Below are positions 54,081 through 61,734 of a DNA stretch of 64,000 nucleotides, one piece after another (position 1 is the stretch's first letter; each line of letters begins with the position of its first letter). The DNA comes from Cryptosporangium sp044454545 (GTDB lineage Bacteria > Actinomycetota > Actinomycetes > Mycobacteriales > Cryptosporangiaceae): NCBI RefSeq assembly GCF_044454545.1, contig NZ_JBITDV010000003.1, positions 186,001 to 250,000 of the forward strand. Direction: 5' to 3'. The translations under genes were made by a program, and so were the position numbers. The notes beneath the pieces were generated by a model. The model made no database searches. It was given only the letters and a program-made list of their open reading frames with translations, and had not been told where the DNA came from.

Positions 54081-54445
54081 GTCATTTGCGGGCGGTCAGG
54101 AGTTGGCTGGCGGGTCGGATCGGGGCGCGGGTACGAGGAGCACAATTCTTCCGGCTCGAATGTGCCGGAGGATTTCTGGGAGCCGGAATTCTCCGGGCTG
54201 GAGAATCACCACCGGTTTTTCCGGCGCGTCCGGCCTATCGGCATTCACCTCTTCCGGGTCGGATTGGTCATCGGGATTGTGTGTCGTGAGGCATCCTCCC
54301 GTCCGGGTCTCGGTTGAATGTTAGTGACGCTGCGTGCTCGTGCCGTTGTGCCAGTGCCAGAGTCCGAACGCCTCCCCGTACGCGCAGGCGTGCGTGCGGG
54401 ACGTGGCACGATGGCGCGACGGCACGATGGCGTCGCGACGGTGAG
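54081..54445. other. Gene-less 365-bp stretch rich in short repeats
   Basis: No gene with a supported start. It holds repeated CCGGA/TCCGG words (54145-54225), a direct repeat GGCACGATGGCG at 54405-54416 and 54421-54432, and a mixed AT-richer part. It lies between the convergent integrase and translocase genes. It could hold a cis-acting transfer site (clt-like); not proven. Confidence 0.45.
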
Positions 54446-56284
54446 TCACCCTCGATCGGGCAACGCCCAGTAGCCACGTTCAGGCTGGGTGACCTGTCCT
54501 TGGTCTTCAAGTGTTCGCAAGTGCCGGTAGAGAGTTCGGCGAGGAATTCCGGTTACCTCAGCGAGTTCCCCGATCGATAAGCCTTCGGCGGGTGCGGCCG
54601 AGAGCGCATCGAGGATGTTGGATTCGCCGGCCGATCGCTGATTCTCCGGACTAGTGCGACGCGGGGGCGAAGAAACCTCCGTATGGCCCGTAAAGGGGCT
54701 GCCACCGCTGGAAGAGTCCGGCTGCGATGGAGTGTGTTCGTCGCGTTCCGGTATTCCGTGTGGGCGGTAGCGGGTGTGTTCGCGAACGAGTGCCGTCACG
54801 GCTTCGTCGGGTATCCAGTAGGCGCGCGCCATGCGCATGGTCTGGTGTTCGGGGTCGGAGAGGAGCAGTTTGCCGGGGGCGTCGAGAGCATCCAGGCGCC
54901 ATCCGGCGCTGTAGTGGCCCTGTCCGAGGATGAGGTCGGTGTCGCGGGGTTCGCGGACCCGTAGGCCGATTCGGACGTCCATTTGGGACCGGACGGCGTC
55001 GCCTTGCATGGCCCGCTGGGTCGGTCGCTGGGTCGCGGCGAGGAGGTTCACGCAGACCGACCGGCCACGCCGAGCGATCGAGTCGACCAGGGACGCTGCG
55101 GCCGGCGGGAGTTCGGCCCACTCATCAACCACGATCAGCAGCGCCGGATGGTCCGGGCTGGGCTCCCACAGGCGTTGTCCGCGTGCGGTCATCAGCGCCG
55201 TACGCCGGTCCAGTTCGACCACGGCGTCGGTGAGCATCTTGAGGACCTGTTGCGGCTCGACGGCGAGCCATTGCAGGCAGCGCATCCACGGCATGAGTTC
55301 CATGCCGCCCTTGAGGTCGATGCCCCACAGCACCACGTCTGGGCACGCTGTGAGCCCGCCCAGGAGGACGTTTAGGACTCCGGACTTACCCGCCCCGGTG
55401 ACTCCACCGATCAGCGCGTTACGGCCGCGCAAGAGCACCGTGAGCGGGTCGCCGTCCTCGGTGACTCCGAGCGGGATCGGCCGTCGGATGGACAACGATC
55501 CAGGCAGCGGGTAGCGAATCGGGTGCGCGAGCGGATCGTGCTCCACAACCCTCACCACGACTCGGTCTGCGCGTTGTGGATCGGCTTCGACCCGCACCGA
55601 CCCGGGCCGCGCGCCCAGCCCGGACGTGAGGCCCTCGGTCGCGGCCATCGTCTGCCGGGCGGTCTGGCCTTGCCGCAGACGGAGCCGGATCCGTAGGCCG
55701 TTCCGGTCGACGGTCGCGGACTGCACCGAGGATCCGCCCAGCCCGAGCCGTTCGGATAGCTGTGGCCACGCCGCGAGCATCCGTTCCACCTGGATCCGGG
55801 CGCGCCGCCGGCGGTGCGCCCACCAGGGGATCGCGCACCCGAGCGTGAATAGCAACCCGAGTCCCGGGAGCGGTCCGGTACCGGGTCCGACTGTGATAAC
55901 GGCCGAGAGCCAAGATCCGGCCAGCGCCACGCACAGCGCGGCGTAGAGGCGTTCGATACGGCGTGGTAGCCATCGCCATACCGGCGCCCACCGCGAGGGC
56001 ACCAGTGCCAGAACCAGAGTGATCGTCCAGGCCGCGGTTGCGATCCAGACCGCCCACCGTGGGTGGGTGTAGTGCAGGTACCAGCCACATGCCGCGAGGG
56101 CGCTGGCGGTAGCGATCGGGGCGAGCTCGGATCGGTAGCGCCAAGCGAGCCGGCCGAGGAGACCGCTGAGTCGGATGCAGGCGTAGAGGAGAAGTCCGAG
56201 CAGGATGCCGACGGGGCCGAGAGCGAGACTGATGATGCCGAGCCCCACTCCGTACCCGTGGCGGTCGCGGTGGCGTCCGGTCAT
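54446..56284 (-). CDS. FtsK/SpoIIIE-like DNA translocase (TraB-type transfer protein) with C-terminal winged helix
   Basis: The product is 612 aa from an ATG at 56284 (GGAGGTGGGG upstream). N-terminal TM helices (~13-35, ~55-72, ~78-95, ~112-152), then the motor with Walker A GGVTGAGKSG at about residue 292 and Walker B ALLIVVDEWAEL, plus the downstream motif LAATQRPTQRAM. The last ~60 residues form a winged helix (LSIGELAEVTGIPRRTLYRHLRTLEDQGQV), comparable to the DNA-recognition gamma domain of FtsK or to a regulator. It probably pumps element DNA to recipients. Overlaps the preceding gene by 4 bases. Confidence 0.9.
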   Translation of the reverse strand: MTGRHRDRHGYGVGLGIISLALGPVGILLGLLLYACIRLSGLLGRLAWRYRSELAPIATASALAACGWYLHYTHPRWAVWIATAAWTITLVLALVPSRWAPVWRWLPRRIERLYAALCVALAGSWLSAVITVGPGTGPLPGLGLLFTLGCAIPWWAHRRRRARIQVERMLAAWPQLSERLGLGGSSVQSATVDRNGLRIRLRLRQGQTARQTMAATEGLTSGLGARPGSVRVEADPQRADRVVVRVVEHDPLAHPIRYPLPGSLSIRRPIPLGVTEDGDPLTVLLRGRNALIGGVTGAGKSGVLNVLLGGLTACPDVVLWGIDLKGGMELMPWMRCLQWLAVEPQQVLKMLTDAVVELDRRTALMTARGQRLWEPSPDHPALLIVVDEWAELPPAAASLVDSIARRGRSVCVNLLAATQRPTQRAMQGDAVRSQMDVRIGLRVREPRDTDLILGQGHYSAGWRLDALDAPGKLLLSDPEHQTMRMARAYWIPDEAVTALVREHTRYRPHGIPERDEHTPSQPDSSSGGSPFTGHTEVSSPPRRTSPENQRSAGESNILDALSAAPAEGLSIGELAEVTGIPRRTLYRHLRTLEDQGQVTQPERGYWALPDRG

Positions 56285-56931
56285 CGGTCCCCACCTCCGA
56301 TCGGGTCGTCCGGACCCGAGTCCAGGTCCGGATCCGGGTCCGTGCGAGGTCGGCCGTGGGGTTCGGTGTCGGACCCGGCGGACTCGGGGGTTGCGGCGAG
56401 TCCAACCGCGCGGATCCGGCCGTTGGAGTGCAGGAGTGCTTCCTGCCAGTGCGTGGCGCACACACGCGCCTGTTGTCCGGCCGGGTCGGCAATCACGACG
56501 TACGCCGGTTCCGGGCAGACAAGGCATCGGCCGGGCTCGACTTCGGCGAGGCGGTGTCCGGCCGGCGCGGGCGGGAGTTGGTCGCGGATGTAACAGAGCG
56601 GGTCGGTCTCGCCGTCCACTTCGGCGAGCAGGGCCGCGCGAGCGGCGGCAACAAGGTCGGCGTACTGGCGGGACAACTCGTTGAGACGGGCCTCAAGCCG
56701 CGCCGTCTCCGCCTCGATCCGGTCCACCGCGTGATCGAGGTGTTCCGCGCTAACGGCGTTGGTCACGGCGTCATTGCGGTCGGTTGCTGGGTTGGTTTCC
56801 GCCGGGATCTCGGCGGGGCCAGGAGCCTCGGGGTCCGGTGTCGCGGGGCTGGGGATGCGGGGGAAGCAGGGGGTGTGTCGTCGGGCTCCTCCGTCGGGGG
56901 TGGGGTCCGGGGTGCTCTCAGGTTGATTCAG
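56281..56931 (-). CDS. Element-encoded hypothetical protein with Cys-rich segment; non-standard start proposed
   Basis: The frame is open from beyond 57054. The only classical in-frame start early on (GTG at 57054) has no ribosome site, while AGGAGG (56943-56938) sits 6 bases before an in-frame CTG at 56931. With that start the product is 216 aa. It has an N-terminal Pro-rich part, a coiled coil (DHAVDRIEAETARLEARLNELSRQYADLVAAAR) and a CxxC...CxxHW motif (CLVCPEP...VCATHW) typical of a small zinc site. The ATGA overlap joins it to the translocase. Function unknown; CTG start is inference. Confidence 0.55.
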   Translation of the reverse strand: MNQPESTPDPTPDGGARRHTPCFPRIPSPATPDPEAPGPAEIPAETNPATDRNDAVTNAVSAEHLDHAVDRIEAETARLEARLNELSRQYADLVAAARAALLAEVDGETDPLCYIRDQLPPAPAGHRLAEVEPGRCLVCPEPAYVVIADPAGQQARVCATHWQEALLHSNGRIRAVGLAATPESAGSDTEPHGRPRTDPDPDLDSGPDDPIGGGDR

Positions 56932-57005
56932 CGGGGGCCTCCTATCGTCGGCGGGTTGATCCGGCGAGCGCCGGCTGTGTGGGGCGATGAGGTCGTTCGC
57001 GTCAT
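56928..57005 (-). CDS. Possible 25-aa peptide overlapping the start of the next gene
   Basis: ATG at 57005 follows AAAGGGA. The 25-codon frame ends in TGA that overlaps the proposed CTG start of the next gene (CTGA). The Arg/Thr/Pro-rich peptide has no known similarity. Coupling of this kind is used throughout the window, which supports it weakly. Confidence 0.35.
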   Translation of the reverse strand: MTRTTSSPHTAGARRINPPTIGGPR

Positions 57006-57159
57006 GCGTGCATCCCTTTCGTGGGTGGTTGCGGAACTGGGTTGACGTCCGCACGGCTACGGGATCACCGCGCGGCCAGCCGCCCGGCGACCGTCCGTGT
57101 GGAAGCCGACGATCGAGGTCGGCAAGGCATCGTCAGCGCACACGGCACCATGGACGGCA

Positions 57160-57179
57160 CCCGCCGATCGATCGGCGGG
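57160..57179. promoter_or_regulatory. Perfect 20-bp palindrome CCCGCCGATCGATCGGCGGG
   Basis: It lies 17 bases past the stop of the membrane protein gene (57196) and ahead of the 25-aa ORF. It may be a terminator or a protein-binding site of the translocase operon. Fully self-complementary, so no hairpin loop of normal size; a binding site is more likely. Confidence 0.45.
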
Positions 57180-57195
57180 AGGTCTGGTTCGTGCG

Positions 57196-58050
57196 CTAGT
57201 TGCTGGGGCCGAGTAGAGGCTGATCGGTGGTTATTCCGCAGACCTGCCACACCGGGTAGGTCCAGGTCCGACGTAGGTGAACGACCCACTGGTGCTTCGC
57301 GCGAATCTGTCCGTCGTGGCTGATCAGCACACCTGTGTGGGCATCAGTGACTTTCACGTTCCACAACGTCACGCGAACCATGGCCGGAACATCCGCCGTC
57401 GCGGTGACCGGCCCGGCACGATTCACATCCGCATCGCCAGGGATGACCGTCAGGTGCCAGCCACCCTGCGCATCCGACGCGTCGGCAGCCTTCTCCAACT
57501 CGCCGTAAAGCGCGTCGGCGGACGGACGCGAACCGGAGCACTCCTCCGCCCTTGCGTCGGCGAGGCCCTGGTGTGGCGAGCCGATCGCCGTTGACCCGAG
57601 ATAGCGGCCCCAATCGAACGCGACCTCCGACGGATGACGGTTGACCTGCGCTACCCATTGCCGCGCCCCGAGACCGAAATACAGGTACGGCAGGGAGTAC
57701 ACCGGAACCACGGCCGCGACGAGCAGCGCAGTGAAACGCCGGCGGCGCCGCCGACCGCGCCCCATGCCCGGCCCGGACGACGGGGCCGAGGACGACAAGG
57801 GCGCGCGAGGTGGAGTCGGGTGAGACGGAGCCGGGCTACGCGTTTGCACGACCGCACCCTCTGCTTGCACTGGGTAGTCGGGTGGCGCATACCTACCTGT
57901 GGTCCAACCGCTAACACGTTTCACTCTCCCGCTCAGCGCCACCACCTGTTCTGCGAAATCGGCACAGTCCAGATAAGACCCCCGATGCTCGCGGTCGCGA
58001 CCCGGGTTGGGACGCTCGATGTTGGCTCCGTCCCCGGTAGGGCTGGTCAC
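57196..58050 (-). CDS. Single-pass membrane protein of the integrative element
   Basis: The product is 284 aa from a GTG at 58050 that overlaps the stop of a 41-aa ORF (GTGA). A Pro/Arg-rich cytoplasmic N-terminus (~1-105) is followed by one TM helix (~107-128: LLVAAVVPVYSLPYLYFGLG). A ~155-residue extracytoplasmic domain ends in a Trp-rich sequence (HQWVVHLRRTWTYPVWQVCG). Similar proteins in AICEs are uncharacterised; a transfer-complex or surface role is plausible. Confidence 0.75.
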   Translation of the reverse strand: MTSPTGDGANIERPNPGRDREHRGSYLDCADFAEQVVALSGRVKRVSGWTTGRYAPPDYPVQAEGAVVQTRSPAPSHPTPPRAPLSSSAPSSGPGMGRGRRRRRRFTALLVAAVVPVYSLPYLYFGLGARQWVAQVNRHPSEVAFDWGRYLGSTAIGSPHQGLADARAEECSGSRPSADALYGELEKAADASDAQGGWHLTVIPGDADVNRAGPVTATADVPAMVRVTLWNVKVTDAHTGVLISHDGQIRAKHQWVVHLRRTWTYPVWQVCGITTDQPLLGPSN

Positions 58051-58172
58051 CGATGAGTCCGTCGGCGGAGCCAGCGGCTACGCGCCCAGCACTTCCGGCA
58101 GGTGCCGATGCGGTCGGCAGCCGCACCGCACAGACACCGCTGTTCGGTCAATCCACTGTGGTGTTGGTTCAT
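58047..58172 (-). CDS. 41-aa zinc-ribbon-like micro-protein
   Basis: ATG at 58172 preceded by GAGGAG five bases upstream. The product has two Cys pairs, CLC at residues 13-15 and CRKC at 25-28, in a basic context (SRWLRRRTHR end). Its stop overlaps the GTG start of the membrane protein (GTGA), and it has the best ribosome site of that operon. It could be a small DNA- or RNA-binding regulator or just a coupling leader. Not recognised from a named family. Confidence 0.6.
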   Translation of the reverse strand: MNQHHSGLTEQRCLCGAAADRIGTCRKCWARSRWLRRRTHR

Positions 58173-58312
58173 TCGGTCTCCTCTCGGTTGGTGCTAGGGG
58201 CGTTGATCTCTCGGCTTTTTAGCCAGCGAGTGAACTTGTTGGCCGTGCCGGTACGTGTTCGCTCGCATACTCAATGGAACCGTCCGGTAGGCCGGGCTGG
58301 CCCATCCCGGAA

Positions 58313-58342
58313 CTAGTCCCGAACTAGTCCGCCGGCTAGTCC
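58313..58342. promoter_or_regulatory. Three CTAGTCC iterons upstream of the XRE regulator
   Basis: CTAGTCC at 58313, 58324 and 58336 (11-12 bp apart, one per helical turn). CTAG is generally rare in GC-rich DNA. The same motif is repeated three times at 61662-61694. Probable operator of the XRE protein at 58413, controlling both that gene and the leftward transfer operon. Confidence 0.65.
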
Positions 58343-58412
58343 CGCCTACCGAGCGCGAGCACTTCCAGGAAATGTCGGATTCACGAGGCAGCACCCAGCC
58401 GGGAGGCCAGCA

Positions 58413-59792
58413 GTGACCACGGAGACCGGGCGTCCGAGGATCCGTGAGCTGCGCGAAGAGCGCGGCTGGACCCAGCAGGAACTCGCGGAACAGATCGCGC
58501 GCCTGGCCTGGGTTCGTCACCGTGAACGCGTCGGAATCAACGCCGACATGGTCGCCAAGTGGGAACGCGGCGCGAAGGGCGTCAGCAACCGCTACCGGGA
58601 CCTGCTGTGCCAGCTTTTCGAGGTCGATGCGGACTATCTCCGACTCGGCCCGGCCGCCGTCAGGCGGACGAGTCCGACCGGACCCCCGTCGGACGAGGAT
58701 TCGCTGGTCAACGCGCTCGGCGGTGCTGCCTCGGTGCTGGATCAACTCGGCGAAGCCGGGGCGATCCTTCAGCCGAGGATGTTCGACGTCTGGAAGGACG
58801 AGCTCATGCACCGCCGCGCACTACTCAAACTCATGGGGTTGACGCCGGTCGTCGGCGCGTTCTCGCCGACGGAGTCTGAGACCACCCGCTCAGGGAGGCC
58901 CACCCCTGGAGTTGTCGCGGACCTGGATCAACTGGCCGACCGCTATCAGGCCCTGTATCACTCCACCGCACCAACAGCGTTGATGACGCCGGTCGTCGCG
59001 CACCTCGCCACGGCTAGCGACCTCCTTCGGCAAGGGCCGGCGCCTGCCGAGCGGATCCGCTTGCTGGAGAATCGCGCACGGGTCGCGACCCTCGCCGGAC
59101 GGCTCGCGTTCTTCGACCTACACAACCCGATGGGCGCTCGCGGGTACTACAACCTCGCCCACGAAGCCGCTCGCGAGGCTGGAGACCACCTGCAAGCCGC
59201 CTCCGCACTTGCGCACACGGCGTTCATCCCTGCCAGCGAGCACGGATTCGTCGCAGCTCTGGACTACCTGCAAGCCGCGAACCGCCACGTCGCCAACCGC
59301 CCGCATGGCCCGGTCGCTTCGTGGCTGGCCGCCGTGGAGTCGGAGATGCAGACCAACGCCGGGAACCCCAAGGCTGCGCTGACCGCGATCGACCGAGCCA
59401 GGGAAGCTCTGACGAACTCGCGAGGCGCCAAGGAGCTGGCTTGGTTCGACTACTACGACTCGACCCGCCTCGAAGGCTTCGCCGGGTACGCCACGATGCG
59501 AGCCGGCCGATTCAGCGAGGCGGGGACGTCCCTCGGAGTTGCCTTGGGCAACCTGCCGCGCACGGCCGTCAAGCAGCGAGCGGTGTTCCTCGTCGACCGC
59601 GCCACGGTCGAACTGCACAGCGGCAACCTCGACGAGGCGTGCCGGATCGTCGGAGACGCAGCCGACCAACTCCACCAGGCCGGATACGCCACCGGGGCCG
59701 ACCGCATCCGCGAGTTTCGAGCCGCAGTCGCCCCGTGGAAAACTTCTGAAGCGGTGCGTCTGCTCGACGAGCAGCTAACCACCCTCGCCTGA
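58413..59792 (+). CDS. XRE-family HTH regulator with C-terminal TPR-like region
   Basis: The product is 459 aa. Residues ~8-65 are an XRE helix-turn-helix (IRELREERGWTQQELAEQIA, INADMVAKWERGAKGVSNRYRDLLCQLF). The remaining ~370 residues are alpha-helical and TPR-like (AAALDYLQAANRHVANRP, GNLDEACRIVGDAADQLHQAG), a layout used by peptide- or ligand-sensing regulators of actinomycete elements. It is the first gene rightward of the iterons and is followed 27 bp later by the HAD gene. Confidence 0.9.
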   Translation: MTTETGRPRIRELREERGWTQQELAEQIARLAWVRHRERVGINADMVAKWERGAKGVSNRYRDLLCQLFEVDADYLRLGPAAVRRTSPTGPPSDEDSLVNALGGAASVLDQLGEAGAILQPRMFDVWKDELMHRRALLKLMGLTPVVGAFSPTESETTRSGRPTPGVVADLDQLADRYQALYHSTAPTALMTPVVAHLATASDLLRQGPAPAERIRLLENRARVATLAGRLAFFDLHNPMGARGYYNLAHEAAREAGDHLQAASALAHTAFIPASEHGFVAALDYLQAANRHVANRPHGPVASWLAAVESEMQTNAGNPKAALTAIDRAREALTNSRGAKELAWFDYYDSTRLEGFAGYATMRAGRFSEAGTSLGVALGNLPRTAVKQRAVFLVDRATVELHSGNLDEACRIVGDAADQLHQAGYATGADRIREFRAAVAPWKTSEAVRLLDEQLTTLA

Positions 59793-59819
59793 AGCTCTCT
59801 GACGGAAGGAAGCACCGCT

Positions 59820-60491
59820 GTGCCGATCCGCGCTGTCTGGTTCGACGTGGGCGAAACCCTGATTGACGAGTCCAACGAGTACGGCACATGGGCAGACTGG
59901 CTCGGCGTGCCCCGCCATACCTTCTCCGCGATGTTCGGCGCGGTGCTGGCCCGAGGCGAGGACTACCGGACAGTCTTCGAGCACTTCAAGCCAGGGTTTG
60001 ACCTCGATGCGGAGCGTCACGCACGTATCAGCGCCGGTATGGGTGAGTACCTGAACGCGCTCAACCTCTACCCGGACGCGCGCCCGAGCCTGGCCGCCCT
60101 GCGAGACGCCGGCTACTTCGTCGGCATCGCCGGTAACCAGACCACCCGTGCGGGCCAGTTCATCCGCGAACTCAACCTCCCATCCGACTTGGTCGCGACC
60201 TCGGACGACTGGGGCGCGACCAAGCCGGACGTGGCCTTCTTCCACAAGCTCATCGAGGTCTCCGGGCACCAACCGGAGGAGATCGCCTACGTCGGCGATC
60301 GGCTGGACAACGATGTTCACCCAGCGGCGAAAGCCGGCCTATTTACGGTTTGGGTGCAACGCGGTCCCTGGGGCTTCGTACAGCCGCCCGGCGACGCTGC
60401 GACTCCTGACGCCTTCCGGGGCATCACGCCGAGCATGGCCGTCAGCGACCTAGCGGACCTTTGCGCTCGCCTTACCAGGAACGAGTCATAG
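59820..60491 (+). CDS. HAD-family phosphatase
   Basis: The product is 223 aa from a GTG (GGAAGGA upstream). HAD motif I WFDVGETLID (nucleophile Asp, x-G-x-T type), motif II near GNQTTR, motif III Lys in TKPDVAFFHK and motif IV YVGDRLDNDV. Cap helices as in subfamily I. Small-molecule phosphatase of unknown substrate, co-directional with the XRE regulator; seen in several actinomycete elements. Confidence 0.85.
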   Translation: MPIRAVWFDVGETLIDESNEYGTWADWLGVPRHTFSAMFGAVLARGEDYRTVFEHFKPGFDLDAERHARISAGMGEYLNALNLYPDARPSLAALRDAGYFVGIAGNQTTRAGQFIRELNLPSDLVATSDDWGATKPDVAFFHKLIEVSGHQPEEIAYVGDRLDNDVHPAAKAGLFTVWVQRGPWGFVQPPGDAATPDAFRGITPSMAVSDLADLCARLTRNES

Positions 60492-60513
60492 CACGAGGGC
60501 TGCGGCATCCGCG

Positions 60514-60990
60514 TCAGGGTTGCTCGGTGAAGACGGCGACTAGTTCGCGGACTTTCCCAGAATCGGCCAGAACCAGTTGGGCCAGCGCTTCGGCCAGTTC
60601 CTCGTCCCCGTCCTCACCAAGCCAGTAGGCCAGCGCGTCGACCACCGCGACCCGCTGCAAGTCGGACAGGCACGGGTTCCAGAGCCTCACCAAGTCGCCG
60701 GCATCCCTGCGCTGCGCGAGCGTGATCGTCCGTCCGACGATAAGGGTGTACCCGTCTTCGGTCATCACCGTACGAGGCTTGTTGCCGGGACGAGCGGGAA
60801 GGTCTTCGAAGACGAGCGCTTCCATTGCGTCGCGAACTGTGGTCTCCGAGACGCCATATCGCTCGGCCAGGGCGGCATCTCCCGGCAGGCAATCTCCTGC
60901 CGCGTAATTGCCGCTCCGAATCTGCCTTCGTAAGTCGTCGGCTACGTGCCGGAAGGCAGGCGCTGGGTGGCCAAGGTCGCCGTGCATCAC
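60514..60990 (-). CDS. GntR-type regulator with a short C-terminal domain
   Basis: The product is 158 aa. Residues ~12-75 are a GntR winged helix (AFRHVADDLRRQIRSGNYAAGDCLPGDAALAERYGVSETTVRDAMEAL). Instead of a UTRA/FCD domain it has a ~65-residue C-terminus with LSDLQRVAVVDALAYWLGEDGDEELAEALAQL, closely matching the end of the upstream gene product. Start GTG overlaps that gene's stop (GTGA). It may repress the divergent promoter at 61.6 kb, together with or instead of the XRE protein. Confidence 0.85.
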   Translation of the reverse strand: MMHGDLGHPAPAFRHVADDLRRQIRSGNYAAGDCLPGDAALAERYGVSETTVRDAMEALVFEDLPARPGNKPRTVMTEDGYTLIVGRTITLAQRRDAGDLVRLWNPCLSDLQRVAVVDALAYWLGEDGDEELAEALAQLVLADSGKVRELVAVFTEQP

Positions 60991-61532
60991 TGCTCACCGC
61001 CGTCGGGCGAGCCCACCAGCGCCAGGTACACATGCGTCGTCGTCGTCTTGTCCGAGCACACCGCCTGCAAAAGCGCCCAAGCCAGTTCCTCGCCCGCGTC
61101 CTCAGCCAGCCAGCGTGCGGCAGAATCGACGACAGCCACCCGTTGTAGCTCGGAGAGTCCTTGTTCGCGCTGCCGGAGCACAGCCAGCGCCGCGAAGCGC
61201 TGCTCAGTCGTGACTGCGGTCGAGATCCGCAGTGCGCAGCGTCCGGCCCTAGGATCGCCGGACAGCGCCGCCCCAGCATCAAGGGTCCGGGCCAAGGCCC
61301 GTTCGGTCACGGCGGACGACCGTAGGGAGGCGAACACGAACGCCACCCGTGACCAGTCGTCGAGTACATGGGCCAAGACGTGAGCCCGAGCGCCAGTCAT
61401 GCGAAGGACGAGCGCCGGCATCTGGTCTCCGCTCTGCGGGTCTGTGACCATGCTGCCGTCGGACTCGACGACCTGACCGTCATCCAGCTCAACCCGGAAC
61501 CCGCCTGCGGGCATGTCGATAGAGTTCGTCAC
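60987..61532 (-). CDS. Hypothetical element protein sharing a C-terminal module with the GntR gene
   Basis: GTG at 61532 (181 aa), chosen because AAGGG lies 10 bases upstream; an ATG at 61514 is possible. The N-terminus is a short beta region (GGFRVELDDGQVVESDG). The C-terminus repeats the module LSELQRVAVVDSAARWLAEDAGEELAWALLQAV seen in the GntR-type protein (about 60% identical by eye over ~33 residues). Likely binding partner or anti-regulator. No enzymatic motif seen. Confidence 0.65.
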   Translation of the reverse strand: MTNSIDMPAGGFRVELDDGQVVESDGSMVTDPQSGDQMPALVLRMTGARAHVLAHVLDDWSRVAFVFASLRSSAVTERALARTLDAGAALSGDPRAGRCALRISTAVTTEQRFAALAVLRQREQGLSELQRVAVVDSAARWLAEDAGEELAWALLQAVCSDKTTTTHVYLALVGSPDGGEQ

Positions 61533-61661
61533 TGGGTCCGTGCCCTTCCGCGTAAGGGTGGGATCAAGGCTCGGGTCGGTGTTCCCGCACCGTCCCGGGC
61601 CGCCTGTCTTTGACGCAGGTTCATCCGACCGCATCCCGGATCGGTTGAACAGGTCCGGCGA

Positions 61662-61694
61662 CTAGTCTCCTTGACCTAGTCCCGGGCCTAGTCT
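61662..61694. promoter_or_regulatory. Three CTAGTC(C/T) iterons in the divergent 61.6 kb promoter
   Basis: CTAGTCT at 61662, CTAGTCC at 61676 and CTAGTCT at 61688. The same motif is present three times before the XRE gene, so one regulator probably controls both promoters. Confidence 0.65.
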
Positions 61695-61734
61695 CACTGC
61701 TGGAGGAGTACGAACGAACGAGTCGCTGCAATCG

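Noticed and set aside
54060..54317. 85-codon plus-strand frame after the integrase
   Set aside because: Begins inside the integrase terminator hairpin, lacks a ribosome site and has no recognisable domain.
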